A stretch of DNA of 64,000 nucleotides from Agarophyton chilense. Taxonomy: Eukaryota > Rhodophyta > Florideophyceae > Gracilariales > Gracilariaceae. Numbering within the stretch: the first letter of the stretch is position 1; the number at the start of each line of letters is the position of its first letter. The notes beneath the pieces were generated by a model that was not told the DNA's origin, searched no databases, and saw nothing but the letters and a program-made list of their open reading frames with translations. A program made the translations under genes and the position numbers. This document shows, one piece after another, positions 41,535-52,450 of this stretch. Where the stretch lies: contig JARGXX010000068.1 of the NCBI GenBank assembly GCA_030374765.1, positions 2,418,001-2,482,000 on the forward strand, read 5' to 3'.

Positions 41535-44500
41535 TCAGATAAACCCGAGTGAAGCAAGGTATTGTTGAAGTGCGTGGTTAAAGTAGTATGCGGCGGGTGA
41601 AGAGCCATAAATTCTGCCTACTAATCTGTCATGTGTGCTTATGTTTTGATATGGGCCGTCGATGTTCTGCATTTGTTTGAAATATACGGGGCGATTGAGT
41701 TCGTACTTTTCGTTAAGATATCCCGAATTTATGTCGAAGTGCTCGAGTGGTATATGTAATGCTGCGTGAAGAACGATGAGGATGCGTTGGGTGGTTCTGT
41801 CTGCTGTGTAGGTTGTCGTGTGTTTGGGATCACAATAGAGTGCGTGTTTCATAAAATCACCTCGGAGGTGCAACGGGCTTTTCTTTGGACAATATTCCCT
41901 TCGGCCGACGTTTTGTATCGGTAGATCATCAGTAACGGTATGACTGCTTCGAGTAGCTGGTGAAAGTCTGGGGGTAGCCATGATATGCTTTTGTGTTCAT
42001 TCAGGGTGCAGAGTTATTGATCGTGGGCTTTTTGCCAATGATCTGCGTCCGGATATTTGCATGCTTGTTGGAGAGATTCCGGGGGAAGTGTGTTGAGCTT
42101 TATATCGGTGGGAGTGGGTTGGGTGTACTTTGATCGCCCGTTGAAGGCTGTAGTGGGTAGTATGGTGAGGTCTGTGGTGATTTGGTGCGGGTGGAAGTTC
42201 TCTATTTTAGTTTTTTGGTATGGATTATGTGTCAAGTTGCGGATGGCAATATGGGTGAGAGAAGTGGTATACATGTACCGCACGGGTTCTGCTCGCGGTT
42301 GGAATGTTTTCTTCGGGGCTTATAATGGGATTGTACCTTGCGTCCCGAATGTAAATATTCCTTTGAGTTGGGGTTTGGTTCGGTACCATATTTGGGTATG
42401 ATAATGTGTTGGTGGTATAGTGGTGCATGAGGTTTTACTTAAATATGGAAGCTTGTGCTGCGCCTTCCAGGAATGAATCATGAAGGCCTACTTTCTTAGG
42501 AAGTTCTCTTACGGAATCTATTATCGTGCGGTTGAGTCGTTCGGCGATTCAGTTCTCTTGCGGCTGGTGTGGTGTTCGGAGATGAAGTTGGACTTTATAT
42601 TTGTTGTATATGCTATGCATTCTGCCGGAAGTGTATTTCTTTGCGCTGTCGCTCCGAAAGTCGCGTAGGGGATGTTTCATTGTGTGCTGGATGTGTGGGA
42701 GGGTGCTGTCAATATATAGCTGTATGTATTTTAGTTCTCTAACGAAGTGGGCTATTGCGAATTTGCTTGTTCCGACTACTACCAGGAGCATGTGTTTATT
42801 TACATTAGCCGATTTTGGTCTGGTGGGACTGCAGGTATCAGAGCTGACGTAAACTCCTGTGCGGTGTTGATGTTGTTTCCGTTTGTGGGATGCGGGTTAT
42901 CTTTTGGCATGTGCACAGGCACTGCATGTGATCTGGGTGTCGTATGGGAGGTTTGTAGGTCTTTTAGGGATGAGTCGACGATTGGCCGTGATCGCCACTT
43001 TTCTTGGGTGTGCATGATTTAGACGTCAGTTCCATTTTTGTGTAATGATGTGCATGCTATATTGGTGCTCCCTGATGGTAGGAATTTGTAGGCGGTGTAG
43101 CGCCTTCGTATCTGCTGTTGTTGGTGTTTTTTATATGACTGGGGGGGTGATGGTGTGGCGGTTCTTGTGAGCGGGGCAATCAAGGGGTAGTGGTGTTGTG
43201 GGGAATGGTTGTCGCGATGTATGGGTCGCTTCTTGGTGTTGTGGGTGTTTGGTATGCTTCGCGCTGTTTTAGCTCTGTTTTTGTTTATGATTGTAGCTTT
43301 TTAAGGTTATATTGCTTGTTGCGCCACTATGCTTTTGCCAATAGTACTGGTGAGTTTTGCTTGGTGTTTAGGGTATAGTCAGATTTTATGGGAACGCTAC
43401 GATTCCGTATCGGGATTGTCGTATAGTGGCGGAAGGACTGACCTTTGAGGTGTCCGATACACTACGATGAACTTGTAGGTGATGGGTGCGAGGAATCATC
43501 GGCCACGTGGCTCCGGGCGAGCTACCATTTAGGTGTTGTCAGCCACGTGTAGTGTTGACATGTACCTTCTGGTTCAGTAATTGTTAGTGATAGTAATAGT
43601 AATAATGCGTATTTTAGTACAGTAGTTGAGTGGCCACCTGGCACTGTAGCCAGTGCTGGCCAGGTCTCTGACACTAGGTCAGAGACCGTGCCTTGCTGGC
43701 ACCTCCCGGGTGATCTGGAGAGTGCAGTCCACTGCATATAGGGAACTGCACCTCCCCCATCTTTATCTGACAAAGGCAGGCATCACTTGGGTCACGACTA
43801 TACCTTTTGGTTTATTGTTTCTCAACTACCACACAGGCTTTCCCGCGCGTTGACGCCTACCATCGTTTACCTACACGGTATAGGCTAGTCGCCCCACCCT
43901 TTGCCCCTGCGGGTTTTCACGGTACCCTGTTACCATCGAGGTCTACTACGTCTACCTTTTAAGGTTGAGCGTCCACACGCTCCCTACGGCTGAGCGTCAC
44001 TACGCTCCCGAGACAAGACAGTAGCATGCCCCAGAGGTGATTGTACGACAGGGATACAATGTCATTAACCGAGAGAATTCGGTGATCTATGTGCGGATTG
44101 GCTAGTGCGTGCTTACAGAGGGTCTTGTTGTTGTTCGTTTCCAGGTTGAGGATTTCCATGTGGGTTCACCTGGTCCGCTTTCGTGTAGCAGTTTGTGTTA
44201 GGGTATTTTTGGAAATTGTTTTCATAGATGCGTATGGGTAAGGGGTGTGAGTGGGATGTGCTCCGCTGGCGAGACTGAACGTACCATTTGCTTCCGGGTC
44301 GGCTTCTGCGAGAACGTCGATGTTGTTGTGTGGTTGAGGTGTGGGTGCCTGTAACGCTTGGTACCTGAAGTTGAGCAGTTAGGCATGTGTGTAGTTGGCT
44401 TGGGGTTTGTGTTTGATGTATTTGGGGTGACCTTGATCTCTGCATTGGTCGTACGCGTGATTGAAAGTGACAAGTCCTTTATGATAAGAGCAGAGTTGGT

Positions 44501-45500
44501 TGAAGAGGATTCGACGTCAGGGTAATTGTCAACGGCGGGAGCTTTTTTGTGTCGTGTATCCTATATTGGGTGATAATATTCCACGGTGTATCAGTGAAGG
44601 CTGGTAATAGGCGCCCTGTCTGCTGTTGATAGATGGTAATGGCTATTATAGGATTTCAATACTCTGGTGAAGCTGAAATGCTGGTTGGTTTTTTGAAAAG
44701 TACGTGTCTAAAAACCGGTGTGAGGGTGGCGTATTTTATGAGGTCTGATATGATGAATTAAATCGTCTTATCCTCTTCAGTGATGTTGGCGTAGCAAGCA
44801 GCGACTATTTTCTGGCATACTGCTAGATGTTTCTTAAGAAAATCATCAGTCTTTGTAATGTCTCCAAACTAGATACTCTCTGCTTCCGTTCTAAGAAATA
44901 TATGGTTTTTTTGGTGGATTGATCGATGTCAGTGATTAATTTTTGTATGAGATTTTAGGCCGTAAAGGCTTCGTCTGGTGCTAGGAAAAGGATTCTTTTT
45001 GTCGATAGATACGCTTTAAACACTGTCGAAAGTATACGGTTCTTCATCATCTCGTAAGTTTTCTTTTCCGCTTGTGTAGGTGGTAGAGGTAGATATCCGT
45101 GAAGGTGCGAAAGTGTTTCTATAGTAGCAGCATATTTTTTTAATGCGAGGAACCACAGGCATCTGTTATATGTTGTCTAGCTGCGTTAATCTGTTTGTTC
45201 GTTCTGGATCTACGAATGGAAAATGACGAGGTGTGGTGTGTTATATGTGGTTCTGCGGAATGTGTTCGTCTTTGTGTTTATTGATCGCGTTCTTGTATAG
45301 TTCTTTGATGTGGGGATCTATGCGGAGGTTACGGGATTGAATTCATTCGTGTTGATGGTGTTGAGAGTTGAAAGTGGTTTGCGTGAGGCCCGTAACATGT
45401 GAGTGGTAGGCACCGCCTCTCAACTTTCATTTATTTTTCGTCGTCGCTACGATTGTGTACGTTATGTCACTGTAATGCTTTTTGACACTGCTTTGACTTG
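41535..45500 (-). mobile_element. Copia-type LTR retrotransposon, broken and truncated
   Basis: In minus-strand order: gag at about 45.1-44.5 kb (LSTKRILFLAPDEAF, similar to the remnant at 2.65-4.5 kb); a probable protease/linker stretch at 44.4-44.1 kb; integrase at 43.0-42.5 kb (LYIDSTLPHIQHTMKHPLRD, RSDSAKKYTSGRMHSIYNKY, PHQPQEN); a linker; and reverse transcriptase at 41981-41535 (HFDINSGYLNEKYELNRPVY, KQMQNIDGPY, RLVGRIYGSSPAAYYFN). The integrase-before-RT order is diagnostic for Copia. It stops before the RT active site and RNase H. No LTR pair is visible. A solo LTR lies inside at 43417. Many breaks; old. Confidence 0.85.
43417..44050. mobile_element. Solo LTR, family 2, copy 2
   Basis: 634 bp starting TGTCGTATAG and ending GTACGACA, flanked on both sides by GGGAT (43412-43416 and 44051-44055), a perfect 5-bp duplication. 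It is closely similar to 7570-8178 but has an extra short duplication around the GAGCGTC...CGCTCC stretch near its right end. It interrupts the Copia element, so it is younger than that. Confidence 0.87.
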
Positions 45501-45509
45501 TATGGCTTA

Positions 45510-46320
45510 GAGCATCCCCACCAGTGGTGGGTGCCAATCAGAAAAATGGCAAATTAGGCGTCTAAATATTCGTCTCCCATTGTAAGGTGTATAATGGATG
45601 GTTCTCTGATTTGCCTAAATCAAAAAAATTTCAGCACCGGTACGGTTTTCAGCAACCCCAATCCCCGCTGTTTCACGCCCGAAATTTATGAAACATGGTT
45701 TCAATAGCAGGCCCTTGATGGACTATCGGATCTCTTTAGAGCCTTGTCAGAGCCTTTTAGCGAAAAAGATACTCTATAGACGTCAGCAACTCTTTGCGTA
45801 AATTCTTTTTCGTTCTGTTCTGTGTTTTGTATTGGATTCTCAGAGACTGTGATCTACGCTTTTGCGATGGTAACGTCGTCTGTCTGTGTAAAGTTAGCTC
45901 CACGTGAAATTTTTTTCGTTTTTGTGACTTGATTGTTGGTTTTCTTGCTGTTTGAGATGGTTTGAATGGACAAAATGGTTTCGAAGGAGGAGTGGGCTCT
46001 GCCATGATAGTAGAAAAGTAACGCAATAGCAAGGAATGTATTTGAAAGAACTCCTGGTAATGGGGAACTTGCATCCATGCAATAAAGAGAGCATGGGGTT
46101 TGTCTGCTTTTCACAACTTTTTCCGCGAAACCTACTTGATTTTGACCAATGGGCAGCTCGCAAACGTTTGCTTCGATAGCACCAGGCCAAAGAGCAAGGA
46201 GGCAAATCCACTCGATTTGCACCCTGAAATTCTGCCGGTGCTATTTTATTTACACTTTTGTTGACAAGTGTGGCCGACCAGGCAGGTGCATTGAAGCAAA
46301 TTTGATCATTTGGGATGCTC
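45510..46320. mobile_element. Short Harbinger-like element C (non-autonomous)
   Basis: 811 bp flanked by TTA on both sides (45507-45509, 46321-46323). Both ends start GAGCATCCC in inverted orientation. The left end (GAGCATCCCCACCAG) closely matches Harbinger A (GAGCATCCCCAACAG). It has no transposase, only minus-strand frames at 45757-46454 without a motif that I recognise. It is probably a MITE-like deletion derivative mobilised by a Harbinger transposase. It could matter for the promoter of the gene at 46811. Confidence 0.7.
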
Positions 46321-46810
46321 TTAGAGAAAGTTACGAATGGTAGATAGAAAAAATACGAGCCTCCTTTCTTGTTAAGTGTCTGTTTCGGTAATGAAGTATT
46401 AGCATTTTCGGTTTTGGAACCGCACCGATGCCCTAAAAAATTCAGCTGATTCATTTTTTTCGATAAGCACCCCCAGAATAGAGTGAGATTTGTGTTTCTA
46501 TTTTATATCTTTACTGCGGTCATCCGCGCTCGAAATGGTCAATGCAGGTTGTGTACTGTATCTATGTCAATGACGTGCGCCAACAGAAATCGTATCATCA
46601 CCGTACCCTGTTGAATCTACTTCACCTACGTACATCCTTACAGGAACTTGGAAACGGCGGAGAAGAACGTACCAGAGATTGAAAGTAGGGCCGAAGAGCC
46701 TGTTTGACGTATTCGCTTGCGCATGAGGAAGGAGCCGAACTCTTGAACTTAGCGCTTATCTTTGCCTTGGTATTAGTTTTCTCTCGACGAGACTGTTGAA
46801 ACGCATCACA
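46321..46810. promoter_or_regulatory. Upstream region of the R3H/G-patch gene
   Basis: 490 bp between the right end of element C and the start codon. No frame is supported and no clear TATA box is seen. Confidence 0.4.
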
Positions 46811-47893
46811 ATGCCAACTCGTAAGAAACGCCGCAATGAACGCCGCAGGAATCGCAATGCAAATCGAAATGTCAATCACACTAACGGCGGCAGGCAAGAT
46901 CCCCAGACAAGTGCGCGTGCCAGGAGAGACTCTATAGCGCAATCAGCTATAAATGACTCTGAACAGCCTCCTTCCGTTGTTGACTCAGACGAGTGCTCCT
47001 CTTTTTCATTATCTTCAGCAGAAGAAGACTACATATCCAATTTGTTCGAGAATTTCGAGAATGGGTCGACTTCCGACACGTCCGACGTTGTTCCAACAGT
47101 TTTACCACGTGAGCCATTCTTAGCACAACATTCTCAAGCATCAGGTGTTGATTTTGAGCGTCCAATGCATGATTTTTCCTCATCAACACGTACTGACATG
47201 TCGGGCGTCATTTTAGAACAGTCGACGCATGACCCATCCTCACTTGGGCATTCCGACCCGTCCGATGTTATACTAGCACCGGAGACATCTTCTCCGCCAT
47301 CTATGTTTCATCCGGTCATTGTAGAAGGTTTGCGTGCATTCGAATTTTTCTTGTCTACGGGCAGGACTGAGACGCAATACGTCTGCCACCCGGAGAAAAG
47401 CGCGGTTGTCCGTCTAGCTTTGCACAAGGCTGCTGAAGCAATGGGAGCGACATCTAAATCAAACGGGAAGGGCAATCTTCGCAGAGTGGTCATGAGCATG
47501 GAAATTAGCCAGCAAGTGACGGTGACCAAAAATGAATTCGGAGAAAGCCTTAAAGACATCGTAGAAGGCCTATTTTCGGTACATCCGAAAAAGGTCGGTA
47601 GAGTAAGGCAGAAGGACCGTATGAGACGGCTGCGGGCAGAACGTCAACATCGGAAAATGATGTCGTTTTTGAATGAGAGAACAACAGAAAGTAGTTTACG
47701 CTCGCGTAATCGATCTAAGAGGGGGAGAAGGGAAAAGTCACCGGAGGAAAGGGTTGGAAAGGCCAACGTTGGCTATGGGATGCTGGAACGCATGGGTTGG
47801 AAGGAAGGACAAGGTCTAGGAGCCGAGGGAGAAGGACTTCGTGAGCCTTTAGCAGCTGAGCATCGGTCTACGCGAGCAGGACTGGGGTGTTGA
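46811..47893 (+). CDS. R3H and G-patch domain RNA-binding protein
   Basis: 360 residues from the ATG at 46811. The N-terminus is very basic (KKRRNERRRNRNANRN), then a long acidic Ser/Asp-rich disordered part. An R3H domain lies at about residues 165-240, with the diagnostic R-xxx-H as RLALH, followed by GATSKSNGKGNLRRVVM, which binds single-stranded nucleic acid. A basic linker with RKHRK-type runs follows. The protein ends in a G-patch (about 315-360: GYGMLERMGWKEGQGLGAEG, LAAEHRSTRAGLG), the module that activates DEAH-box helicases. The pairing of R3H and a C-terminal G-patch resembles the Sqs1/Pfa1 group, which works with Prp43 in splicing and ribosome biogenesis. That role is inferred from the family. 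Confidence 0.87.
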   Translation: MPTRKKRRNERRRNRNANRNVNHTNGGRQDPQTSARARRDSIAQSAINDSEQPPSVVDSDECSSFSLSSAEEDYISNLFENFENGSTSDTSDVVPTVLPREPFLAQHSQASGVDFERPMHDFSSSTRTDMSGVILEQSTHDPSSLGHSDPSDVILAPETSSPPSMFHPVIVEGLRAFEFFLSTGRTETQYVCHPEKSAVVRLALHKAAEAMGATSKSNGKGNLRRVVMSMEISQQVTVTKNEFGESLKDIVEGLFSVHPKKVGRVRQKDRMRRLRAERQHRKMMSFLNERTTESSLRSRNRSKRGRREKSPEERVGKANVGYGMLERMGWKEGQGLGAEGEGLREPLAAEHRSTRAGLGC

Positions 47894-47948
47894 GTGTAAA
47901 ACACTTTCAATCCAAATTGCTTCGTTTCAGAACGTGGTTGTTAGTCGT

Positions 47949-48299
47949 CTAAGGTTCGAGAAATGAGGAGCTAGGGGTTACGTACTCGTCATCAAGATCA
48001 TCTCCTCCGAGATGAGTGTAAAACGGAACGAAAGCTCCTGCTTCAGAAGTAGAAGTTTTAGCATTTTGTATTCCATCCAGTGGAAGAATGTCTTCCTCGT
48101 CCCCAGAATCCATGCCGACATCGAAGCACTGCTGTTCAATGTCACTCACTTGCATTCTGTGCTGCTTCGTATCACTACTCTTTGCCAACTCTCGGCTTCT
48201 CTTGCGCGAAGTGGTGTGCTTAGACGCTGCGCTGGTCGAAAGCGGAATCGAGGTACTCGACAAAGCATCCACAGCCAGACGCATCGGAGGGGTTGTCAT
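47949..48299 (-). CDS. Small acidic, Ser-rich hypothetical protein
   Basis: 116 residues with an ATG at 48299. It is convergent with the R3H/G-patch gene, 55 bp from its stop. It is probably disordered: a Ser/Thr/Ala-rich start with a nuclear-signal-like SRKRSREL, then acidic motifs (DSGDEEDILPLDG and GGDDLDDEY). I do not recognise the family. Its composition is more protein-like than the overlapping plus-strand frame at 48012-48515, so I prefer the minus strand. It may be complete or a last exon. Confidence 0.42.
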   Translation of the reverse strand: MTTPPMRLAVDALSSTSIPLSTSAASKHTTSRKRSRELAKSSDTKQHRMQVSDIEQQCFDVGMDSGDEEDILPLDGIQNAKTSTSEAGAFVPFYTHLGGDDLDDEYVTPSSSFLEP

Positions 48300-49689
48300 C
48301 TAGCCAGGTTTCTATGCGGTCGGGTTCTTAGGCGAAGGGGTGCAACTGCAACAATCAAAACTCCGACTTCGAATGGAAACGCGACAGAGATTCGGGGTTC
48401 CATTTTAACTTTTAATCCACAGCGCGTCTGCTCAGCAGAGCTAGCTAGGCATGATTTATTGGAAAGCTTGCAAGTCCGAATTCATTTTCAACGTTGTCCT
48501 GTGAAATGGACCTAGACTATCTACCTACCTTCGTTTGTGTTGCAAACTACAATTTTCGAATGCAGTGAAAACCCAATCAGGTTTTGAGCAAAAGAGGGCC
48601 ACAAAGGACGTGTGTCAATTCAGCTGGCGCTTCAAGAACAGCTTTGAACTGTTTGAGGGTAGAGACATGTGCTAAATCACCGTGGAAGTGGTAGACTATA
48701 CTCGATTAAAAGTTGTTTATAGAAGAAAGGAGTTGTTTTACAAAAACATTTGCAAGAACGATATTCTCCCATGTATCCAGCGAAGTGTAAATGTTTCCAA
48801 TTGCTGGAATTGCTATAGTTGCTAGCAATCTAAGCCTTACACTACTAAAGTCAACTACGAAGAGGCAAGTGTGACGACCCTTACACATTTGCGGTAAAAT
48901 GAGGGTTCTAAAGTCACTCGATAGATCGTGATAGTCAAGTGATCAGCATCTCCACCATCTGGACGAGTCAACCTTACTTAGGCTGATGCACGAAATATTT
49001 TTGAGCCATGATGTATGATCGGCTCCGGTCACTCAACCACTGTACCCTCAGCTGCAGGTTTCGAGGGACCCGTTCTCGATGCTGCTCTGAAACTTTCTTT
49101 GAGCATTCAGCTCTCCTGATAGTGTTGCTCATGCGTTCCCGAGACCAGTCCACGTTGAAGGCGAATCCTGTCCTTGACAAACCATGGTTCGCCCTACCGA
49201 CATGCGCGGATGTATCTTCATGCTACAATATAAATCGAAAATCCAGACATCAGACACCTTTAGAATGGAAACTTCAATACATACATCGTATACATAGAAC
49301 ACTATTTTTAATGCAAGTAGACCTTACAAACACATGTGACGCGCTTTTCATTTAGAATTTGAGTTATGATCACGGTTGTTCCTGAAGTTATTATTAATAA
49401 CTTCATGAGAGGAACTTGTTAAGTACTCGCCACCACAGTAGATTCCCCCGTGAAACTTTAAAACACCGTCATCCTCGCGGCTTCACGGTGACTTTCAACA
49501 CATGTCCCATTCTTTGAACTGACCAAGTAATCCCTCCCTAGTGCCAAGCACGTCCTTCATGCATTATCGTAACCAGCTTTCTTGTTTTTACATCGATCAC
49601 ACCACCAGCTCAACCTTCATAATAATGGTTGATTTCATTTCAACTCACTGAAATACAAAGTCTCTCGGCAACCCTCTCCCTCTCGAGCA
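48300..49689. other. Intergenic, no gene supported
   Basis: About 1.4 kb. Short frames around 48974-49355 on both strands carry no motif. A 21-bp palindrome (arms GAAGTTATTA and TAATAACTTC around one T) lies at 49384-49404. Confidence 0.45.
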
Positions 49690-49697
49690 TATAATTT
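49690..49697 (+). promoter_or_regulatory. TATA-like box of the 8-Cys repeat gene
   Basis: TATAATTT, 131 bp before the ATG at 49821. The spacing is close to that of the TATA box of the other secreted Cys-rich gene. Confidence 0.4.
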
Positions 49698-49820
49698 TCC
49701 GCCGAGCCACACTACACCAATACACGGGTCGGGAGAGAAACGAAGTTGAAATGCGTCGACCTATGTACGTCAATGACATTAGGATCGACAGTTTTTCTTT
49801 CTGTAGCAACAATTTTCACA

Positions 49821-51185
49821 ATGGCACCCAATTCACTCTTCCTCTTCGCCGTTCTCATCAAACTGTGTTTAGGGGTACCCATTTTGCCCCAAAAGCTCAC
49901 TACATTCAGAAGCTTTGGCTGCTATCACTGCCCCAGTCATATGCTATGTGCAGGCCAATTGTTCAGAATGCGGTGTGTTGCTCCAATGTCACTTGGAAAG
50001 AAGTGTGGTTCAGACCCCACTTGGAAATGCGAGACAGGTTTGACATGCAAGAATCACGTTTGCATCAAGCACCCAGTATCCATTGGCAAGATTTGTACCC
50101 CCAAAGAAATCGTCTGTGAAGATGGCGCAGAATGTGCAGGAACTCCGGAGTTAAAGGTTTGCGTGAAGCCAGAAGGTATTGGAGGAGAGTGCGGAGGAAA
50201 CCCATTTCTTGTCTGTCAGAAGGGTTTGAAGTGCCGTGATGGCGTTTGTGAAAAAGCCAAAGTACCTCTTGGACAAAGCTGCTTGGCTTCCGGTTCTGTT
50301 TGTGAAGATGAAACTATTTGTGCTGGAACAAAGCAACGAAAGTTGTGTGTAAAGCCACAGCCTCTTGGAAAATCCTGCGGAGTGGATCCGTTCTGGGTTT
50401 GTGCAACCGGATCACACTGCGTGAAACACAAATGTCGCAAGCCCAACGTTCAGCTTGGAGGCGACTGCAAGCAGAATGGCTCCGTATGTGTCAACGGTTC
50501 CATCTGTGCTGGAACCGAAAAAAAGAAGAGCTGTGTTGTTCCCCAAGGTCTCGGAAAACGTTGCGGGCAGAATCCGTTCATGGTGTGCAGAGCAGGTTTA
50601 CGTTGCTCAAATGGAAAATGCCTGTCGCGAAGAGTTCTTCTTGGGGAGAGCTGTTCTGCTGGCGGTTCCACTTGCGTTCGGGGGGCTGTATGCGCCGGAA
50701 CGCCACAAAAGAAAACTTGTGTGAAACCAAGGTCAGTTGGAAAGCGGTGCGGATCGCAACCATACTGGATCTGTAGGAAGGGTTTGCGATGCAGTAAGGG
50801 CGTTTGCGTTAAGACGATTCCAAGAGGAGGCAATTGCAAGCGGAAAAGATCACTTTGCGCCGACGGCACTGTTTGCGCTAGAACAGGGAAGAACCATCTG
50901 TGTATGCTTCCACAAAGCCACGGCCATCGTTGTGGACAGAATTTGCTCCGGGTTTGTGAAAAAGGGCTGCAGTGCCTCGGTGGCGTGTGCCGAAAACGAC
51001 AGATTCGAAGGGGTGGGGATTGTAAACCGGAGGGTTCTGTTTGCAGAAGGGGTCTCATCTGCGCCGAAGGGTATGGTCGTAAGCAGTGTGTGAGGGGACA
51101 ACGCATTGGAAAAACTTGTGGAATTAATCCGTTCGGGGTCTGTGCTCGTGGATTACGCTGTGTGAATCAGAAATGTTATCGCTGA
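49821..51185 (+). CDS. Secreted protein with seven tandem 8-Cys repeats
   Basis: 454 residues from the ATG at 49821. An in-frame non-ATG extension upstream is ignored because the signal peptide starts here (MAPNSLFLFAVLIKLCLG, cut near GVPILP). The mature protein is a chain of about seven units of ~62 residues; the first lacks part of its head. Each unit reads roughly LG-xx-C-x5-xVC-x4-xxCAGT-x5-CV-x-P-xx-LGK-x-CG-x-NPF-x-VC-xx-GL-x-C-xx-G-x-C, with eight cysteines. Linkers are rich in Lys and Arg. It should be a rigid, disulfide-bonded, basic extracellular protein, perhaps of the cell wall. The spacing recalls Dickkopf/colipase-like Cys modules, but I cannot assign a family. It is convergent with TBCC. 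Confidence 0.82.
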   Translation: MAPNSLFLFAVLIKLCLGVPILPQKLTTFRSFGCYHCPSHMLCAGQLFRMRCVAPMSLGKKCGSDPTWKCETGLTCKNHVCIKHPVSIGKICTPKEIVCEDGAECAGTPELKVCVKPEGIGGECGGNPFLVCQKGLKCRDGVCEKAKVPLGQSCLASGSVCEDETICAGTKQRKLCVKPQPLGKSCGVDPFWVCATGSHCVKHKCRKPNVQLGGDCKQNGSVCVNGSICAGTEKKKSCVVPQGLGKRCGQNPFMVCRAGLRCSNGKCLSRRVLLGESCSAGGSTCVRGAVCAGTPQKKTCVKPRSVGKRCGSQPYWICRKGLRCSKGVCVKTIPRGGNCKRKRSLCADGTVCARTGKNHLCMLPQSHGHRCGQNLLRVCEKGLQCLGGVCRKRQIRRGGDCKPEGSVCRRGLICAEGYGRKQCVRGQRIGKTCGINPFGVCARGLRCVNQKCYR

Positions 51186-51424
51186 TGCGGGGACTTAAAT
51201 TCGAACCCCCGTCGTTATTCGTAGAACTACCATTCTTACCCTATCTCGAAGATGCCAGAATCGAAGTGTAGTTGAGTACTTAGCGTTTGTCTCCTCTCGT
51301 GCCCACTCTTCGTAATCCTGCACCGTGCGTAAAAGCAATCGACGACTCGGATGAAAGTCACGTTGTTAGCGTTTTAGAATGTTCAAGACATCTGCAGATA
51401 TTATGAATCCTAATTGTTCTAGGA

Positions 51425-52225
51425 TCATGCGGGAAAGAATCGTTTTTCGCCTAACAATTGCCAGTTTGGGCTATGATCTTCACGCAACCAGCTGAAATCC
51501 TTGACGTCATCCCAACAGCCCCGACGTCCTTGAACCTGCAGTTCTCCGAATCGCATACGCTCGCAACCCTCTATGATCGGAACGCTGTTGGAGCATGTCC
51601 ATAACGAGCAACTCCTTGATTGATGGATACGTAGTTGGTGACAACCTACGCCTACGGTGCAGTCTTTGCATTCCGAAATGAAGACAGTCCCGTTCACAAC
51701 AACACTCAGCACATCGCAGCTGATGAGATTTGTGAGTCGGAGAGCAGCTGGAGTTCCTTCGAGGAACACGCGCGTGTTCTTCAGACCCATGATGGACAAT
51801 ATTTGTCCATCTAAGTCTTTGAGCTCCACTTTTCCATCCCGAACACTTCTGGAATCCACGAATATTCCGTTTCTCAATTGACCCAGCGGAGGAGCCTCTT
51901 TATGCATGGTTGATGAGCCATTGGACCGCACTGCGGAAGTTTCCGAAGTTGGAATCTGACTGAATCGAAATCTTCGCCGCGGCTTGAGTCGTAATGTTGC
52001 GTGGTCTACGTCTCGTTCAAGTGAAAGGAGCTTCTCTGAATTGCGTCGTACATCATACTTGGTCCACCATTCGGCACCTTGCCCAAGCAGCTCCCTTATT
52101 CTCTCCAAGTGTGCTCTTATGTCTGGGAGCGTCGCTAACTCGGCCGCGTCGATCGCGGAGCAAAGTTGTTCGCACTGAGCTGCAAACTCCGCTTCAAGTT
52201 GATGAGATATAGATATTAATGACAT
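51425..52225 (-). CDS. TBCC: Tubulin-folding cofactor C
   Basis: 266 residues from the ATG at 52225. The N-terminal ~95 residues are a helical, spectrin-like tubulin-binding domain (LEAEFAAQCEQL, WWTKYDVRRNSEKLLSLERD, then LKPRRRFRF). The C-terminal domain (about 110-262) is the beta-helix C-CAP/cofactor C domain: VELKDLDGQILSIMGLKNTR, LISCDVLSVVVNGTVFISEC, CTVGVGCHQLRIHQSRSC and IIEGCERMRFGE, with W-DDVKDFSWL near the end. TBCC acts with cofactors D and E as a GTPase activator to release native alpha/beta-tubulin. The catalytic Arg of the family is expected in the QxRxH stretch; QLRIHQSR fits. Normal to slightly short length, no intron. The promoter lies in 52226-52450, next to an LTR. Confidence 0.9.
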   Translation of the reverse strand: MSLISISHQLEAEFAAQCEQLCSAIDAAELATLPDIRAHLERIRELLGQGAEWWTKYDVRRNSEKLLSLERDVDHATLRLKPRRRFRFSQIPTSETSAVRSNGSSTMHKEAPPLGQLRNGIFVDSRSVRDGKVELKDLDGQILSIMGLKNTRVFLEGTPAALRLTNLISCDVLSVVVNGTVFISECKDCTVGVGCHQLRIHQSRSCSLWTCSNSVPIIEGCERMRFGELQVQGRRGCWDDVKDFSWLREDHSPNWQLLGEKRFFPA

Positions 52226-52450
52226 GGTATAAAAGCAAGCACTGTCAACGAAACACGTCCTTTGACGTGTCGACGACCAGTTGGACGCAGAACCAGACGT
52301 GAGAAACGAGAGGAAAAACTTTTGCTGTAAGGGTATCTATAGTTGCAGGTGAGGAAAGAAAAAGGGTGAGCAGAGAGTTCTACGGAAAGGCGGGGCTTAT
52401 CCCTGTACAGAGTGCACATCATTCTGATCCCCCTGCTCTTCGTACAGTAC

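Noticed and set aside
50450-51106. Minus-strand frame of about 218 codons opposite the 8-Cys repeat gene
   Set aside because: Its apparent repeats are the reverse of the Cys-repeat gene, which has a signal peptide and consistent cysteine spacing on the plus strand.
51186-51222. tRNA-like T-arm (TTCGAA flanked by G/C runs) after the 8-Cys gene
   Set aside because: No matching acceptor, D or anticodon arms can be folded around it.
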